Shown: in pieces, positions 29,534 to 38,621 of the stretch
How positions within the stretch are numbered: position 1 is the first letter of the stretch
Layout of the letters: the number at the start of each line of letters is the position of its first letter
From: Candidatus Thorarchaeota archaeon
Lineage (GTDB): Archaea; Asgardarchaeota; Thorarchaeia; Thorarchaeales; Thorarchaeaceae
Direction: 5' to 3'
Assembly: GCA_016841005.1 (NCBI GenBank)
Contig: JAEORG010000217.1
Coordinates: 1 to 44,495, forward strand
DNA length: 44,495 nucleotides
The notes under the pieces: generated by a model
The model's database searches: none
What the model was told of the DNA's origin: nothing
The model's input: the letters and a program-made list of their open reading frames with translations, nothing else
Position numbers and translations under genes: made by a program

Positions 29534-32500
29534 ATGAAAAAGAGGAATGGAGAAAATCCATCAGAGAGGGAAATAGTAGAGGAGATAAAAACCAATTGGA
29601 CAGAAATGATTAAGCTTCACAAACAGGCGGTAGAGTCCTACTTGGAAATGAAGAAGGTAAGGGAAACCGCAGGAGAATACAAGAAGCTTGGATATGCTTT
29701 TGCACAGTTTGCAGAAACAGTTGATACTTCAGCTGAATATATTGACCAAACCAGAAATGCTATTGATGCCTTCAGAAAAGCTGCGACTCTCTATAAGCAG
29801 ACAGGCAACAAACAGAAGGAATTGGAATGCATTGGAGAAGCTTTCTTCTTCAGCGGGTCTGTAGTAGGGTCCAATATGGAGCTAAAGGATGTGCTTAGTA
29901 AATCTCATGACCACTTCATTGAATCAAGCGAACTCTGTGCCAAGGAGAATGATCAAGAGGGTCGAGCGCGGACTTTGAGTCGTGCTGCATTGGTTTCATT
30001 CCACCTAGTTCTTCAATCTAAAGACAAAGAAGAGGCTAAACCGATTTGTCAGGAAGGCATAGTCTTTGCAGGAGAATCTTGGGAACTTTCAAAGGATGTT
30101 GGAAATGTTCAATTTCTTGCTGAATCATTGTTTACTGAATTTTGTCTATGTGCGGCTTACATGTTTGTTGCACCTTATAGAGGGGATGAGAATTGGAAGG
30201 AATACAACAAGAAACTCCTATGGAGGTGTGATGAAAGTATAAAAGCTACCGAAGATTGTGACAATCCTCTTTTCATTAGTATGGTTCACCTTGCGGCCGG
30301 TACCATATACTCCTTCTTTGGATTTAATTTCATTAAGCATGAAAGAGAACAGAGAGAATACACTGAGAAGGGGTTTCAGTTATTGGAGAAGGCTGTAATC
30401 TTCGCAAAGAGAGCAAATAATAAAATCTTGATATTAGATTCGCTATGGTGGTTGAACTGGAATGCTCTTAATACTGCAAGATACGAGCACATCCAGAAAC
30501 GAATTTTCGAAGACATCGGGCTTATGGATGAGGCCGGAAGAATATTTGCAGAATCATACACCTTTTGGTTTCATGCTGGAAAAGTTATGCCAGGTTACTC
30601 TTATGCAAATTTGGCTCGGGGGAGTTTATACGCTACTGCTCAGAGGAAGGCTCTTGCTGAGAAAGGAATCGAATATACAATGGAGTCCTTGAAGAAGGGA
30701 GAATCTGGACCAGTAGCTGTTTTGCAATATCAGTCATTAACATGGTCACATTCACTACTAGCTACTTTCGCTGAAACGAAAGAAGAACGGAATCAACATG
30801 CCCAGAAAATGCTTCAATACGCTCGAAGAGCTGAAGAAATCTGTCAGGAATTTGATGGAGATTGGTCTCGAGCTGCAGGTTATTCTTCCACCTATGGAGC
30901 ATACAGGACACTCGCTGATCTTGCAGAAAGCGAGAAAGAAAGAATCAAGAATCTATCAGCTGCAATTGATGCCGCCAGAAAGTACAATCAACATTCAGTG
31001 GAAAGCCGTACCGGTATAATAACAGCTCAAGTGCGGCTAGGGCTTCTCTACGAAGAGCTTGGTATTTTGACGACAAGGATCGAACCGCTTAGAATGGCAA
31101 AGGAAACATTCCTAGAAGTAATCAAGGAGAGTCGTGATAGGGGATATCATTTCTATGAGGCTGCGGGTCACGAATATGCTGCACATATAGAAGATCGACT
31201 TGGCAATCATATTGCTTCTGCTGAACACTACGAAAAGGCTCAAGAGGCTCATACAGAGTCGTTGAGGACCATTGACTTCAAACCTTTGAGAGAGAGAGTA
31301 GAGGAGAAAATAAACTACGCTAGTGCATGGAACATGATTGAGAAGGCTAAGGGCTTTCACAGGATGTCAAATTACCAAAAGGCTAAGGAAAACTATGAGA
31401 ATGCATGCGAAATTCTGAAAGAACTACCTAGCTTTGATTACGAAGCATATTACTTCTCTGCTTGGGCTATGCAGGAAGATGCAGAACAACTCAGTAGGCA
31501 GGAAGAACATGAGGATGCTTTAGAAAGATATGAAGCAACTAGGAAGAGTTTCGATAGCGCGGTAAAATCACTGGAAGAAACATACACTTCTTTGAAAAAG
31601 AGAGATGAGAGAGAAAGAAGCGAGAAACTCAATAAAGTAGCAAACGTGAGAATGAAGTACTGCTCCGGTAGAGCAGATATCGAAAGAGCAAGAATACTTG
31701 GAAAGCAGGGTGAACACCTAGCAGCTGCAGAGAGATTTGCTTCGGCGGCTTCCGAGTTCAAGGATGTTCTTACTCAATTCAAAATCAAAACAGAACGTTT
31801 GGAATTAGAAGCTGTATACAACCTCTGCAGAGCTTGGGAAAGCATGGAGCTTGCAGAGAACTACGATGACGCAGACAAGTTCGCAGAAGCAGCAAGGCTA
31901 TTCACCAAAGCCATCAAGCTTTTCACTGATACCAAACTGAAACTGCTAGCTAAAGGCAACTCAGCCTTTTGTAAGGCTTTAGAACTCGGATGCAATTTTG
32001 ACGAGTCAACTGAAACAGATGATAAAGATTTACTCTATCCAAAGATCAAGACGATGCTACGAAAGGCTGCGTCAGCCTATCGGAAGGGTGGTTACGATGG
32101 CGGAGCTGATTGGGCTCTTGCAACATCGACCTATTTCGATGCGACATGGCACTTGATTAAAACGGATGAGGAGTTGGATATTGACAAAAGGGAGAAACTC
32201 CTAAGAATCGCGACTAAGTATCTGAAGTCAGCGGCTGAACTCTTCAGTAAATCAGGTCACAAGCACAAGGAGAGCGAGGTTCTAGGTCGTATAGACATGA
32301 TCGAAAAGGAAGAGAGTATTCTACTTTTAGCCTTAGATATAATAACAGAACCATCCATCTCTAGAAGTACATTAGGCATTATCGCACCTTCATGTCCTAC
32401 AGAAACCAGCGCCTCTCCAAGTATAGGAGAAGTTCGTCAGTTCACGGAAAGAGCATCACAAGTCAGAATAGAAACGAGTCAGAGAAAATACGAACTCATC

Positions 32501-33358
32501 TATGAGAACCTCCTTGAAGAAAGCGCAAGTATTCAGAGAAAGGAATGCAGAGTTGGCATCGCCCAGATAGGAATTTCCAAGTCAAGCGATATCCTAAATG
32601 AATTCTATGAAGTGAAGGCTGATGGCCTTCTAGGTCTTAGGAAGGATAAAGTCGAAGCTGTAAAATCCAGAGTTATAAGCATGATAGAATTCGCCTACAG
32701 AGAAGGTGTGAACATCCTACTATTCCCTGAAATGACCATCGACCTCAATTACAACGAGATACTTGAAGACATAATCCGCCTGGCAAAGGAATACCGTATG
32801 TACATCATCCCAGGTTCATATCATGACGATGATACAAAACAGAACCTTTGTACGGTTATAGGACCGGAAGGAATCCTTTGGAAACAGGAGAAACACATTC
32901 CAGCCACTATTCTCTATAATGGTGAAAGGTTCACTGAGGAATTAGGAACCAGAACACTCCCGAGGAGAACTTTCATTTGCGACACAGAGTTTGGAAGGAT
33001 TGCAATTGTCATATGTCGGGACTTTCTGGACATGGATCTGAGGGTCGAACTAAAGAACTTTGAACCTCCAGTGGACCTAGTGTTCAATCCAGCCTTCACA
33101 CCAGTTACGGCTGACTTCAAGGCAGCCCATTTTGATGCTCGTAGATCCATCTACGCCTATTGTTTCTTCGCTAACGTTGCGGAATTTGGAGATTCTCTGA
33201 TCTACACACCAGAGAAGGAACGCGTCGAAAGAAGTCTACCACCAAAAGAGGAAGGTCTGATCTACAAGGATGTACAACTCTTTCAGTTGCGTTCAGAACG
33301 TAAGAGGTGGGAAAAGCAGCAGGAGAAGCAAAGGTCGTTTATACAAAGTACAAGATGA
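29534..33358 (+). CDS. Giant TPR-like repeat protein fused to a nitrilase (carbon-nitrogen hydrolase) domain
   Basis: A soluble protein of 1274 residues from ATG 29534 (GTG 29477 would add 19). Residues about 1-960 are all helical with many TPR-like units, for example YQKAKENYENACEILKEL, HEDALERYEATRKSF and FAEAARLFTKAIKLF. A Ser/Thr-rich linker leads to a nitrilase-superfamily domain (about 1003-1245). Its catalytic triad is intact: Glu1066 in LFPEM, Lys1120 in KQEKHIP and Cys1161 in VICRDF, with spacing normal for the family. The domain opens with VGIAQIGIS and contains IIPGSY. There is no signal peptide. Nitrilase domains hydrolyse or transfer amides and nitriles; here the repeats probably bind a partner or substrate. 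The actual reaction is unknown. Confidence 0.87.
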   Translation: MKKRNGENPSEREIVEEIKTNWTEMIKLHKQAVESYLEMKKVRETAGEYKKLGYAFAQFAETVDTSAEYIDQTRNAIDAFRKAATLYKQTGNKQKELECIGEAFFFSGSVVGSNMELKDVLSKSHDHFIESSELCAKENDQEGRARTLSRAALVSFHLVLQSKDKEEAKPICQEGIVFAGESWELSKDVGNVQFLAESLFTEFCLCAAYMFVAPYRGDENWKEYNKKLLWRCDESIKATEDCDNPLFISMVHLAAGTIYSFFGFNFIKHEREQREYTEKGFQLLEKAVIFAKRANNKILILDSLWWLNWNALNTARYEHIQKRIFEDIGLMDEAGRIFAESYTFWFHAGKVMPGYSYANLARGSLYATAQRKALAEKGIEYTMESLKKGESGPVAVLQYQSLTWSHSLLATFAETKEERNQHAQKMLQYARRAEEICQEFDGDWSRAAGYSSTYGAYRTLADLAESEKERIKNLSAAIDAARKYNQHSVESRTGIITAQVRLGLLYEELGILTTRIEPLRMAKETFLEVIKESRDRGYHFYEAAGHEYAAHIEDRLGNHIASAEHYEKAQEAHTESLRTIDFKPLRERVEEKINYASAWNMIEKAKGFHRMSNYQKAKENYENACEILKELPSFDYEAYYFSAWAMQEDAEQLSRQEEHEDALERYEATRKSFDSAVKSLEETYTSLKKRDERERSEKLNKVANVRMKYCSGRADIERARILGKQGEHLAAAERFASAASEFKDVLTQFKIKTERLELEAVYNLCRAWESMELAENYDDADKFAEAARLFTKAIKLFTDTKLKLLAKGNSAFCKALELGCNFDESTETDDKDLLYPKIKTMLRKAASAYRKGGYDGGADWALATSTYFDATWHLIKTDEELDIDKREKLLRIATKYLKSAAELFSKSGHKHKESEVLGRIDMIEKEESILLLALDIITEPSISRSTLGIIAPSCPTETSASPSIGEVRQFTERASQVRIETSQRKYELIYENLLEESASIQRKECRVGIAQIGISKSSDILNEFYEVKADGLLGLRKDKVEAVKSRVISMIEFAYREGVNILLFPEMTIDLNYNEILEDIIRLAKEYRMYIIPGSYHDDDTKQNLCTVIGPEGILWKQEKHIPATILYNGERFTEELGTRTLPRRTFICDTEFGRIAIVICRDFLDMDLRVELKNFEPPVDLVFNPAFTPVTADFKAAHFDARRSIYAYCFFANVAEFGDSLIYTPEKERVERSLPPKEEGLIYKDVQLFQLRSERKRWEKQQEKQRSFIQSTR

Positions 33359-33365
33359 AAGATGC

Positions 33366-33383
33366 AACATGTAATGTTTTTTC
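33366..33383 (+). terminator. Possible short hairpin plus T-run after the TPR-nitrilase gene
   Basis: A 5-bp stem AACAT-GTA-ATGTT is followed directly by four more Ts, 8 bases after the stop codon. The stem is short and the call rests mainly on the T-run and its position. Confidence 0.35.
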
Positions 33384-33419
33384 TACGAAGAATTATATCT
33401 GGGAAGTATACACAATTCT

Positions 33420-33809
33420 ATGAGAGCCATGAGGGATGCAGACAACGAGAGAGAGCAAGGCACATCTAATCCAGATGCATTAGGAGCATTCTACGTTATT
33501 GGTGAAAAACCAAATGAGGTCATTTCAGGGTGGATTGCTCTAGAGGACGGAAAGGATGAATTCTTGGAAACAATTTTTGAAGAGATGGAGTACACTTTAC
33601 AGATAGAAGTCAAAGACCAACACATGTACAACCTCTATTTCGTAGATTCTTCAAAGAAGAATAAATTGACGGAAGTACCCGATCAGGAGTCCTTTGATAA
33701 AATCAAAAAACTCGAGCAGATCAAAGTTATGCTTTTACATAAGGACATTAAAATAACAGATGTAGAAAATCATCCAAGATTCAAAGATTGGCTTGAGGAA
33801 ACAGAATAG
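33420..33809 (+). CDS. Small hypothetical protein downstream of TPR-nitrilase
   Basis: An acidic, soluble 129-residue protein that I do not recognise. After a charged N-terminus it reads as alternating strands and helices: AFYVIGEKPNEVISGWIAL, then an acidic helix with FLETIFEEMEY, then LQIEVKD, MYNLYFVDSS, a helix IKKLEQIKVMLLH and a C-terminal WLEE. The length and pattern suggest one small alpha/beta domain. It lies 61 bases after the TPR-nitrilase gene on the same strand, separated by a weak terminator-like element, so it may or may not share the transcript. ATG 33420 was used; ATG 33429 is also possible. It is convergent with the GNAT gene 9 bases away. Confidence 0.65.
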   Translation: MRAMRDADNEREQGTSNPDALGAFYVIGEKPNEVISGWIALEDGKDEFLETIFEEMEYTLQIEVKDQHMYNLYFVDSSKKNKLTEVPDQESFDKIKKLEQIKVMLLHKDIKITDVENHPRFKDWLEETE

Positions 33810-33818
33810 TTACTAGTT

Positions 33819-34280
33819 CTATAGTCGTTTCATCAAAATTACTGCAGCAGAAGAATCATAATAATACTCAAAGATTCTTCCAGCATTTTCAAAACCAAGA
33901 GATTTGTAGAATCTTAGAGCAGGATGGTTGTCATCATCAACATCCACAAAAATCGCTCTGTGAATATTCTTAATTCCCCAATCAACCATTTTATTCACTA
34001 GAGCAGTTGCGATACCCTTTCTACGATTCTCATCTGAAACAACAAGTAATTCAATCCATAGACGTCCTTCCTCTTCTATACCTATTGCACCCACGCCCAT
34101 TGGTTGATCGGAATCGTTCACTGCCTGAAATGCTATCCATCTTTCTCTGTCAATGAAATTCTGAGCTTCATCAATTGAAACCCATTTCATGACATCATGA
34201 AGACCCAATTCCTGAGCTGTTTTAAGAAGAGTTGAAGCAAATTTCGAACGTTCAATTCGAAATTTGTTCTCTCCTTTCAT
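33819..34280 (-). CDS. GNAT-family N-acetyltransferase
   Basis: A 153-residue acetyl-CoA-dependent acetyltransferase. The acetyl-CoA-binding motif A is LLVVSDENRRKGIATALV (the R-x-x-G-x-A pattern is RKGIAT), following the beta-4 strand GRLWIELLVV. Motif B is near HPALRFYKSLGFENAG, the standard C-terminal mark of the family. The length is normal for a single-domain GNAT. The ribosome site AAGGAG lies 8 bases before the ATG. The substrate cannot be predicted. It begins 20 bases after the stop of the BpsA-like gene on the same strand and could be the last gene of that transcription unit. Acetylation of polyamines is one possible link, but nothing in the sequence shows it. Confidence 0.9.
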   Translation of the reverse strand: MKGENKFRIERSKFASTLLKTAQELGLHDVMKWVSIDEAQNFIDRERWIAFQAVNDSDQPMGVGAIGIEEEGRLWIELLVVSDENRRKGIATALVNKMVDWGIKNIHRAIFVDVDDDNHPALRFYKSLGFENAGRIFEYYYDSSAAVILMKRL

Positions 34281-34300
34281 TTGAAATTCTCCTTTTCTTC

Positions 34301-36256
34301 TTAGAAATCATAGATAATCTGTTCAGCACCTTTGAGATTTTCATCAGCCTGAAGAACTACATCTGTAAGCTCATTTTTCCTAATCGTATACATCACAGAA
34401 GAATATGGTGCAACGTTTAGTTTCACGTCTAAACTGTAATTGACCACTGTGTATTTTCCATAATATCCAGAGGCTTTTTCATTCACTACTATTGTATAGT
34501 GCCATTTTTCCTTTGATTCCTCAAGGACTTCAACTCCCAATTTCTCAAGAAGATATTTTGCCTTGTACCGTTGAGATTTAGTATCTTGGAAATTGATTAA
34601 ACCAATTCCACCGATTCGTAGTAATGACAATCCTCTAGACAAAAACAACGCGAACGCCTCAATGGCAAAGTCAGGGTCTGCAACAAAGAGGTCGAATTCC
34701 TCCTGTAGGATCGGAAGTGATGAACGAAGGTCTACCTGATGGATCCTTATCGATAGATTTTCTTCCTTGGCAATAGTAGATAGGAGCGCACAAGTATATG
34801 GATCAATCTCAAGGACTGTGACACTAATCCCTCTTCTTGCCAGAGATACACTTAGCAGGTCATCATCACCAACAAGTAAGACATTACCAGGTTCATGCCT
34901 TAGAATGTGATTCAATTTCATTATATGAGAACGAGGTGTCAGTGGAGCTTGTCCCAGAGAATAGTCCAAAACTCGTCTTCTTGCCATTAGATATGAAATT
35001 TCATCATACTCAGGATCTTGGGTAGATTCAAGTCGGTTAAACGTATTATACGAGTGAGGATCAGGAGCAGCAATTGCAGTCACAGGATGGATGTATTCTT
35101 TGACATCTTTTATTCTTGTCATCACCTCTTGGTGATCGACTGAGTTTTCTGCAACTGTGCCAAGCACTAGCTTGTACAAGAGTTGTAGACTTGATAGATC
35201 AAAATCAAATAGTAAATTCTTGAATCTAGGACTTGTAATTGTGTCTACTACAGCTAATTTGTTTCCTGGATCAACGACAATGAATACTCCCGGTTGAAGG
35301 GTAACTAAGTCATTCAGTGGAACATCATCTATCAAAGAGTGATAATCTAATTCGAGTGGTTTCCAAAGGTTTGGTGCAATCCTTGTTCCTCGAATAGTTG
35401 GAGGTTTCTTCTCACCTCTCATTATTTTTATTGCCTCATCAACCTCAGAACGCTGACTTGCTTTAACTGCCCTATTTGCACATAACACACACAATCCTAC
35501 CAACATCAATAGAGTAGCAAATAATGACCACCTAGCGATGATCTCGAGTTGGTTGTACTGTAACGCGTAGCTTGAATCGAGAACAACTCCCACTTCATAC
35601 CATGAATAGCTTCCTACAGATGTTGAAACATCAACGTCCCAGGTTTCCATGACGAAATATCCAGTATTAGGATCAAAATAGTAGGTATCATCGATATACA
35701 GTTGAATTGTTCCATCTGGGTCATATTCAGGGTCATCAACAGTTTGGACTATGTTTAACGACTGAACCTCAATAACATCAACGGCTGTTACAGCATCAAT
35801 AAAAACAGTGGTCAAACCATTCACTGTGTAATCATATCCGAGAATGTGAACTGTATCTCCTACATTAAGAGAAGGATCAATTCTGAACCAGAATGTATCA
35901 AAGTTGTAATAACTAGAATAGTCTGCAGGTGCATCAAATGTATCATCCAAGTACGATCTGTTCTCTGGAGATATTGCAAACGTATGAAATGTTGATTCAG
36001 AATAGTATCCTCCTTCTGAATCAGAATAGGAATACTCTCTGCTCATCTCAAAGTCGACTCTCATTTCTGAAACTGCTGTTACATTGTAAACACGAGTGTC
36101 ATACTCCTCTTCTGAGTAATCCTCATAATCTCCAGAACGACCTGTCAATGAATTACTAAATTTAACTGTAAAGTTATCTCCAACTTGGAAAACCATCTCA
36201 GCTCTTACTTCGGAAGGAAGCAGAAACATAGAGCAACCTAATAATACGAGAACCAT
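34301..36256 (-). CDS. Membrane-anchored BpsA-like aminopropyltransferase with acidic exodomain
   Basis: A 651-residue protein. It has a signal peptide (about 1-19), a beta-rich exodomain (20-235) very rich in Asp, Glu and Tyr, and one membrane helix (240-263). A cytoplasmic linker (265-430) leads to a Rossmann aminopropyltransferase/methyltransferase domain. That domain resembles branched-chain polyamine synthase BpsA: QAPLTPRS (436-443), LLVGDDDLLSV with the GDDD motif (463-466), VLEIDPY (Glu483), FVADPDF (Asp527) and LFLSRGLSLL. BpsA adds aminopropyl groups from decarboxylated SAM to spermidine. The DPDF here replaces the usual DPPE-like motif, so activity or substrate may differ. The gene starts 14 bases after speD. 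Known BpsA is soluble and about 350 residues, so this fusion is unusual. Confidence 0.8.
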   Translation of the reverse strand: MVLVLLGCSMFLLPSEVRAEMVFQVGDNFTVKFSNSLTGRSGDYEDYSEEEYDTRVYNVTAVSEMRVDFEMSREYSYSDSEGGYYSESTFHTFAISPENRSYLDDTFDAPADYSSYYNFDTFWFRIDPSLNVGDTVHILGYDYTVNGLTTVFIDAVTAVDVIEVQSLNIVQTVDDPEYDPDGTIQLYIDDTYYFDPNTGYFVMETWDVDVSTSVGSYSWYEVGVVLDSSYALQYNQLEIIARWSLFATLLMLVGLCVLCANRAVKASQRSEVDEAIKIMRGEKKPPTIRGTRIAPNLWKPLELDYHSLIDDVPLNDLVTLQPGVFIVVDPGNKLAVVDTITSPRFKNLLFDFDLSSLQLLYKLVLGTVAENSVDHQEVMTRIKDVKEYIHPVTAIAAPDPHSYNTFNRLESTQDPEYDEISYLMARRRVLDYSLGQAPLTPRSHIMKLNHILRHEPGNVLLVGDDDLLSVSLARRGISVTVLEIDPYTCALLSTIAKEENLSIRIHQVDLRSSLPILQEEFDLFVADPDFAIEAFALFLSRGLSLLRIGGIGLINFQDTKSQRYKAKYLLEKLGVEVLEESKEKWHYTIVVNEKASGYYGKYTVVNYSLDVKLNVAPYSSVMYTIRKNELTDVVLQADENLKGAEQIIYDF

Positions 36257-36270
36257 TACGATACGTTTTC

Positions 36271-36657
36271 TCAGAACAATTCCCCTCTCGGAAGTCTTGT
36301 AATCCTAATCTCTGTATGCTGCACATTGGATATCAAGAAATCAACCAACTCGTCAAGATGTTCTGTAGAACCACAAGTGAAAACATCCACAACAGCCTTT
36401 TCGTATTCAGGCCAAGTATGAACACTAATATGACTCTCAGAAAGTAGAGCAAATGCAGTAGCACCGCCTTTTATGTGAGAATCGCCTATGCCATGATATT
36501 TGTGAACTTGATTGAATTGATAAGACGAAATCTCTAGCTTCGTCATCCTTCCAACTTTGATGACTTGGTCAAGCAATTTCTCCCAATATGAAGCACTATG
36601 ATACTTCCCATCTACCACGCCTGAGAAGTCCATTAAGATAGATATACCAACAACCAT
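36271..36657 (-). CDS. speD: S-adenosylmethionine decarboxylase proenzyme
   Basis: A pyruvoyl enzyme that makes decarboxylated SAM, the aminopropyl donor for polyamine synthesis. It has 128 residues, normal for the prokaryotic type. The self-cleavage site is Glu74-Ser75 in [14 protein letters not shown]; Ser75 becomes the pyruvoyl group. His80 and Cys95 (VDVFTCG) match the catalytic His and Cys, and the Ser-His-Cys spacing (5 and 15) equals that of the Thermotoga enzyme. The ATG at 36657 has no Shine-Dalgarno, so initiation may be leaderless. The stop is 14 bases before the BpsA-like gene, giving a donor-synthesis and transfer pair. The coiled-coil gene at 36713 ends 55 bases upstream on the same strand. 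Confidence 0.96.
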   Translation of the reverse strand: MVVGISILMDFSGVVDGKYHSASYWEKLLDQVIKVGRMTKLEISSYQFNQVHKYHGIGDSHIKGGATAFALLSESHISVHTWPEYEKAVVDVFTCGSTEHLDELVDFLISNVQHTEIRITRLPRGELF

Positions 36658-36712
36658 TTGTATGCGGAGATAGGATTGAAAGCATATGAATTTGACGAGA
36701 TGTTTTCACCTA

Positions 36713-38380
36713 CTAATGTGAGAGGGTTGCCCCACATCCAGGACAAAACTTTGAGCCAACTCCCGCCATCGCTCCACATTTTGGACACTGCCCACTATAT
36801 TTAGACCATAGACCCTCTAGTTGCTCTTTAGCACCCTCTTCAAGAAGCTGTGTTAATTGCATTTTCGTGAGACCAGAACGAATAGATGTAAGTCCATCTG
36901 AATTAGTGAGCATATTACCATGAAGGCAACAATTATCAAACCTCTCTTTGAAGCCGCGATTCTCCTCTATTAGACTTCCAATAGTTTTGGAGATATATAG
37001 GTCAAAGTCATTATCTAGTGGTCTGTGCCTATCGCTCGTTACAATCCGTTCCACAGGCATGAAACATGGTGTGAAGATGATGTATGAATCATTATCATAA
37101 ATAGCAACGAAGGTATCAATATCCAATCTTGTTAAAGGCGCTAGAGAACGTATACTATCATTCTCAAGATTTAGCGATGTAATAGACAATAGTTTCTGCT
37201 GTAACTCAGTCAATCGCTCTTGAACTATGCGGCGCAATCTTGTAACATGATTACCTACATTTTCTTGTAATTCATCTAACTCTTTGATTTTAATGTCACG
37301 TTCATGCATCAAATCTTCTTTCTGTTTCTCATATTCTGCAGATTGGTCAGACACAGCCCCTTTAATTTCGGCACTCTTCTCTTCTAGCCCAGTCATTGAT
37401 TCATTATAGGTTGATCTAACCCTTTCAGAGGTGGATTTTATACGCTCTAAGACTTCCTTGTAATTTGGTGCGGTTTCTGAAATATAATCAACGAGTTCAT
37501 TGAACTTGGCAATTGCCCCCTCAACATCTTCTCCTTTAGAATGAATTGCAGTTCTGGTTATTCTAATCTGTTCGATCAAGTCTGAGAAGAATTCTTCAAT
37601 ATCAGTAATAGCTCTGGAGAATTCAGCTGTTACGCCGCGCATATGAATTTTATATTTCTCTTTCATATCGAATATCTGGTCACTTGTTTTTGATCCAAGA
37701 GCCTGAACTTGTTGTTGAATACGTTCATCTAATGCAGAAATTCTTCGATCCCACTGTTGCTTCTCTAGAGATATCCTATTTTCCAGCACATTTAGATGTC
37801 CCTGAAGTTTCTCAGTGATCAACTCTCTCAATGACTCAATATTCTGAATCTTAAGAGCTTGAGAATCCCTAAGGTCTTGAAACTCTGAACTTATCTGGAG
37901 TACATCTTGAGAATCGATTGTTTCATCCAAGCGATTAGGAGTGATGTTTAAGTCTCTTTCAACAATATATGACGAAACTGGTCCAAGTATATCGGGATAT
38001 TCAACATGTTTTAGGATTCTAGTTTCAGACTTCCTTTCATTCATCAAAGATGTGATTCTTTCAACAGCATCAGGTATTGCCTCAGCGGTCGATATCTCAG
38101 AACCTAAGATTCTTCGAATTTCAGATAAACGAGTATTTTCATACGTTTCAATTGATTGTGTTCGATTACCAAATGCAGAAAGAAGGATGGAGGTGGTATT
38201 TGAGGTTTGGACAATCCAAAATGGCAATGTGAGTTTGCTTAAAGCTCGAAGGTTGGCTGTTTTTGATTTGTGGCCTTCAGCAATCGCAAGTGCCATCGTA
38301 AGAGATACATCCTCTCCCATCGGAGAAGGACTAGTCGACTTTTTATCATAAATGAACTTGAGCGCAAGAACTCTTACCAT
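36713..38380 (-). CDS. Coiled-coil protein with C-terminal zinc ribbon
   Basis: A 555-residue cytoplasmic protein of unknown function. Residues about 1-130 form a mixed alpha/beta region that I do not recognise (opening MVRVLALKFIYDKK). Residues about 160-400 are long amphipathic helices with heptad character, a probable dimeric coiled coil. A second globular part (about 415-520) follows. The C-terminus is a zinc ribbon with Cys532, Cys535, Cys546 and Cys549 (CPKC and CPGCGATL). There is no signal peptide or membrane segment. It is the first gene of the minus-strand group leading into speD and the BpsA-like gene, with a 55-base gap, so cotranscription is possible but the functional link is unproven. 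Confidence 0.78.
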   Translation of the reverse strand: MVRVLALKFIYDKKSTSPSPMGEDVSLTMALAIAEGHKSKTANLRALSKLTLPFWIVQTSNTTSILLSAFGNRTQSIETYENTRLSEIRRILGSEISTAEAIPDAVERITSLMNERKSETRILKHVEYPDILGPVSSYIVERDLNITPNRLDETIDSQDVLQISSEFQDLRDSQALKIQNIESLRELITEKLQGHLNVLENRISLEKQQWDRRISALDERIQQQVQALGSKTSDQIFDMKEKYKIHMRGVTAEFSRAITDIEEFFSDLIEQIRITRTAIHSKGEDVEGAIAKFNELVDYISETAPNYKEVLERIKSTSERVRSTYNESMTGLEEKSAEIKGAVSDQSAEYEKQKEDLMHERDIKIKELDELQENVGNHVTRLRRIVQERLTELQQKLLSITSLNLENDSIRSLAPLTRLDIDTFVAIYDNDSYIIFTPCFMPVERIVTSDRHRPLDNDFDLYISKTIGSLIEENRGFKERFDNCCLHGNMLTNSDGLTSIRSGLTKMQLTQLLEEGAKEQLEGLWSKYSGQCPKCGAMAGVGSKFCPGCGATLSH

Positions 38381-38412
38381 TTGAAAATCCTCTTAGTGAG
38401 GTTTTAAACTCC

Positions 38413-38621
38413 GTTGGTAATTATGTTTTTCCAGTAGGTCGTGGTGTTTCATAACCATTCAATACAAAATTGTGTGGGCTAGAATTAATAAATAACGGCG
38501 TCTAACCTGTGAGAGCGTTGCAAGGGAGATTGTAGGCAAGAGAACTCTTTGACTCCTGAACTCTTGAAAGGCATAAACAGACCCCAAATGATTTCGTTGC
38601 AACTAAGGAGAGAGATTCATT
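38413..38621 (+). promoter_or_regulatory. Conserved upstream region A of a beta-helix surface gene
   Basis: This region shares blocks in the same order with the region before the second beta-helix gene (41736-41944). The blocks are GTTGGTAA..ATGT.TTTCCAGTA, AATTAATAA.TAA, AGCG..TTGC.AGGGAG and the ribosome site AGGAGAGAG. The distance from the AGGGAG end (38528) to the ATG is 94 bases in both. The AT-rich AATTAATAA block is a candidate TATA region, giving a leader of roughly 100 bases. Confidence 0.6.

Noticed and set aside
29460..29535. GGTTCGAC resembling a tRNA T-loop upstream of the TPR-nitrilase gene
   Set aside because: No cloverleaf could be drawn and the acceptor ends do not pair; it is leader or early coding sequence.
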